Source of the DNA: Nocardia albiluteola
GTDB taxonomy: Bacteria; Actinomycetota; Actinomycetes; Mycobacteriales; Mycobacteriaceae
NCBI RefSeq assembly: GCF_018860155.1
Contig: NZ_JAHKNI010000003.1
Span: 673,063-737,062 of the forward strand
Direction of reading: 5' to 3'
Length of the DNA: 64,000 nucleotides
Shown here: in pieces, positions 63,344 to 64,000 of the stretch
Position numbering within the stretch: the stretch's first letter is position 1
How the letters are laid out: the number at the start of each line of letters is the position of its first letter
The notes under the pieces: model-generated
What the model was told of the DNA's origin: nothing
Databases searched by the model: none
The model's input: the letters and a program-made list of their open reading frames with translations, nothing else
Made by a program: the position numbers and the translations under genes

Positions 63344-63832
63344 ATGCGCATCACAGGCCACAGTGGCGTCACGATCGATCTGGACCCACTGCGCTGGCAG
63401 TTTCCGGCCAACACTGGTGAATGGGATGATCGATGGCTCGTCATCTCCGTGCATATCGACTTGGGCGACAACAACTGGGGCTTCACCGATCCTTGCCTAC
63501 TGATAAACGAGGCCCGCGAGCTCGCCAGCTGGCTGCGCATCGCCGCCGACGGTAGCCGCAGCCCGCACAACGTCGCTGACCCAGCGGAATCGGACCTGTG
63601 GTTCCTCGAACCGTTACTCGGATTCTCTATCGCCGAATCCCAGCCAGCCAAACCGGTAATCCGCGTCCACTTCGCCGCCGAAGGGGCACCACCGTGGTCG
63701 CATAGCACTACCCCGGGTGAGAAGTTCACCCTCGATCTGCCGGTAACCAGAGGCCAACTCGTCGCCGCTGCTGACGAATTGACCCGGCAGCTCAACGCCC
63801 TGCCAGCTCGACCGTGGATCGATACCGCCTGA
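63344..63832 (+). CDS. Putative immunity-type protein (WapI-like)
   Basis: 162 residues. DRWLVISVHIDLGDNNWGFTDPCLLINEARELASWL has the W-x-D-P-C-L-x-x-x-E-A-x-x-L pattern of small proteins annotated as WapI-type immunity proteins. No signal or membrane segment. ATG 63344 is used. No toxin gene is adjacent, so orphan immunity is inferred. Assignment is moderate. Confidence 0.55.
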   Translation: MRITGHSGVTIDLDPLRWQFPANTGEWDDRWLVISVHIDLGDNNWGFTDPCLLINEARELASWLRIAADGSRSPHNVADPAESDLWFLEPLLGFSIAESQPAKPVIRVHFAAEGAPPWSHSTTPGEKFTLDLPVTRGQLVAAADELTRQLNALPARPWIDTA

Positions 63833-63882
63833 CCGGTTGGTGCAGAGAAGGTCCAGATGCGCGGCGCCGGAAGCTAGTGCCG

Positions 63883-64000
63883 TGTCCTGAAAGGTTGATG
63901 CTGAAACCCGCAGTCGGGGTGGCGGGTTGATCATCGGCCGGTGACCGGCGATGCTGCCGGTGGAGGTGGTGCCGGTGGCTCGTAAACCGGATGTGTTCGT
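63883..64000 (+). mobile_element. Left end of an IS630-type element, continues beyond window
   Basis: GTGCCGTGTCCTGAAAGGTTG at 63883 looks like an IS630-type terminal repeat, and a transposase-like start follows. Extent unknown because the window ends. Confidence 0.5.
63969..64000 (+). CDS. IS630-type transposase, first codons only
   Basis: GTG 63969 or 63975 begins VPVARKPDVFV, a start common to actinobacterial IS630 transposases, and remains open to the window end. Confidence 0.5.
   Translation, partial: MPVARKPDVF

Noticed and set aside
1..64000. CRISPR arrays, tRNA or rRNA genes
   Set aside because: No regularly spaced direct repeats and no cloverleaf or rRNA signatures were seen on reading the window.

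Overview
The DNA is a high-GC actinobacterial chromosome fragment. Gene content points to the mycolic-acid group, most likely Nocardia or a close relative: a mycolyltransferase-like esterase with an N-terminal membrane anchor, an F420-type luciferase-like oxidoreductase, paired FadE subunits, many TetR regulators and a pair of Nocardia/Rhodococcus-type secreted proteins. The genus is inferred from this content; no rRNA, tRNA or marker gene is present.

Layout. 1-5.2 kb: stress-type cluster on the minus strand (P-type ATPase cut by the window edge, universal stress protein, SRPBCC-like membrane protein, DUF2267). 5.6-21.9 kb: small enzyme/regulator pairs, namely FAD monooxygenase/TetR, anchored esterase, Tat catalase-like peroxidase with cytochrome b561, amidohydrolase/double Lrp, TetR/NTF2, MarR/DoxX, SDRs/LysR, and a membrane molybdopterin oxidoreductase pair. 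Several have palindromic operators visible in the divergent or leader regions. 22-30.5 kb: an integrase relic, an alpha-toroid membrane protein, an EamA exporter, a TrpF-like isomerase, and a crotonase/acyl-CoA ligase/TetR operon facing an unusual P450. 30.5-38.3 kb: GH65 hydrolase and a GAF-LuxR regulator among IS630, integrase and DDE-transposase relics, then a UbiX/UbiD decarboxylase operon closed by a long hairpin. 38.9-40.3 kb: a MazF-like toxin and an RCC1-repeat protein. 40.5-49.8 kb: a long catabolic operon (F420 enzyme, NTF2, SDR, two-subunit acyl-CoA dehydrogenase, SDR, MFS) followed by a convergent GH20-IclR operon with its own TetR. 50.8-52.3 kb: two tandem secreted paralogues.

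The most interesting region is 52.6-57.8 kb. Two IS5-type elements in inverted orientation bracket an AT-richer segment with two genes I cannot match to a described system: an HNH-nuclease/GHKL-ATPase fusion and a PD-(D/E)XK nuclease-like protein. Together they look like a mobile, uncharacterised defence or conflict module. Both transposases carry frameshifts; the second has a 48-bp tandem duplication and a possible passenger gene.

57.8-64 kb: a gene remnant cut by the second IS, DUF302 and NTF2 proteins, a cyclic-nucleotide-domain/thioredoxin-reductase-like fusion lacking the redox CxxC, an esterase, degenerate thiolase and tautomerase genes, a recombinase relic, an immunity-like protein and the start of an IS630 element. 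Gene decay recurs throughout: at least three genes keep both ends but have lost the middle in frame.
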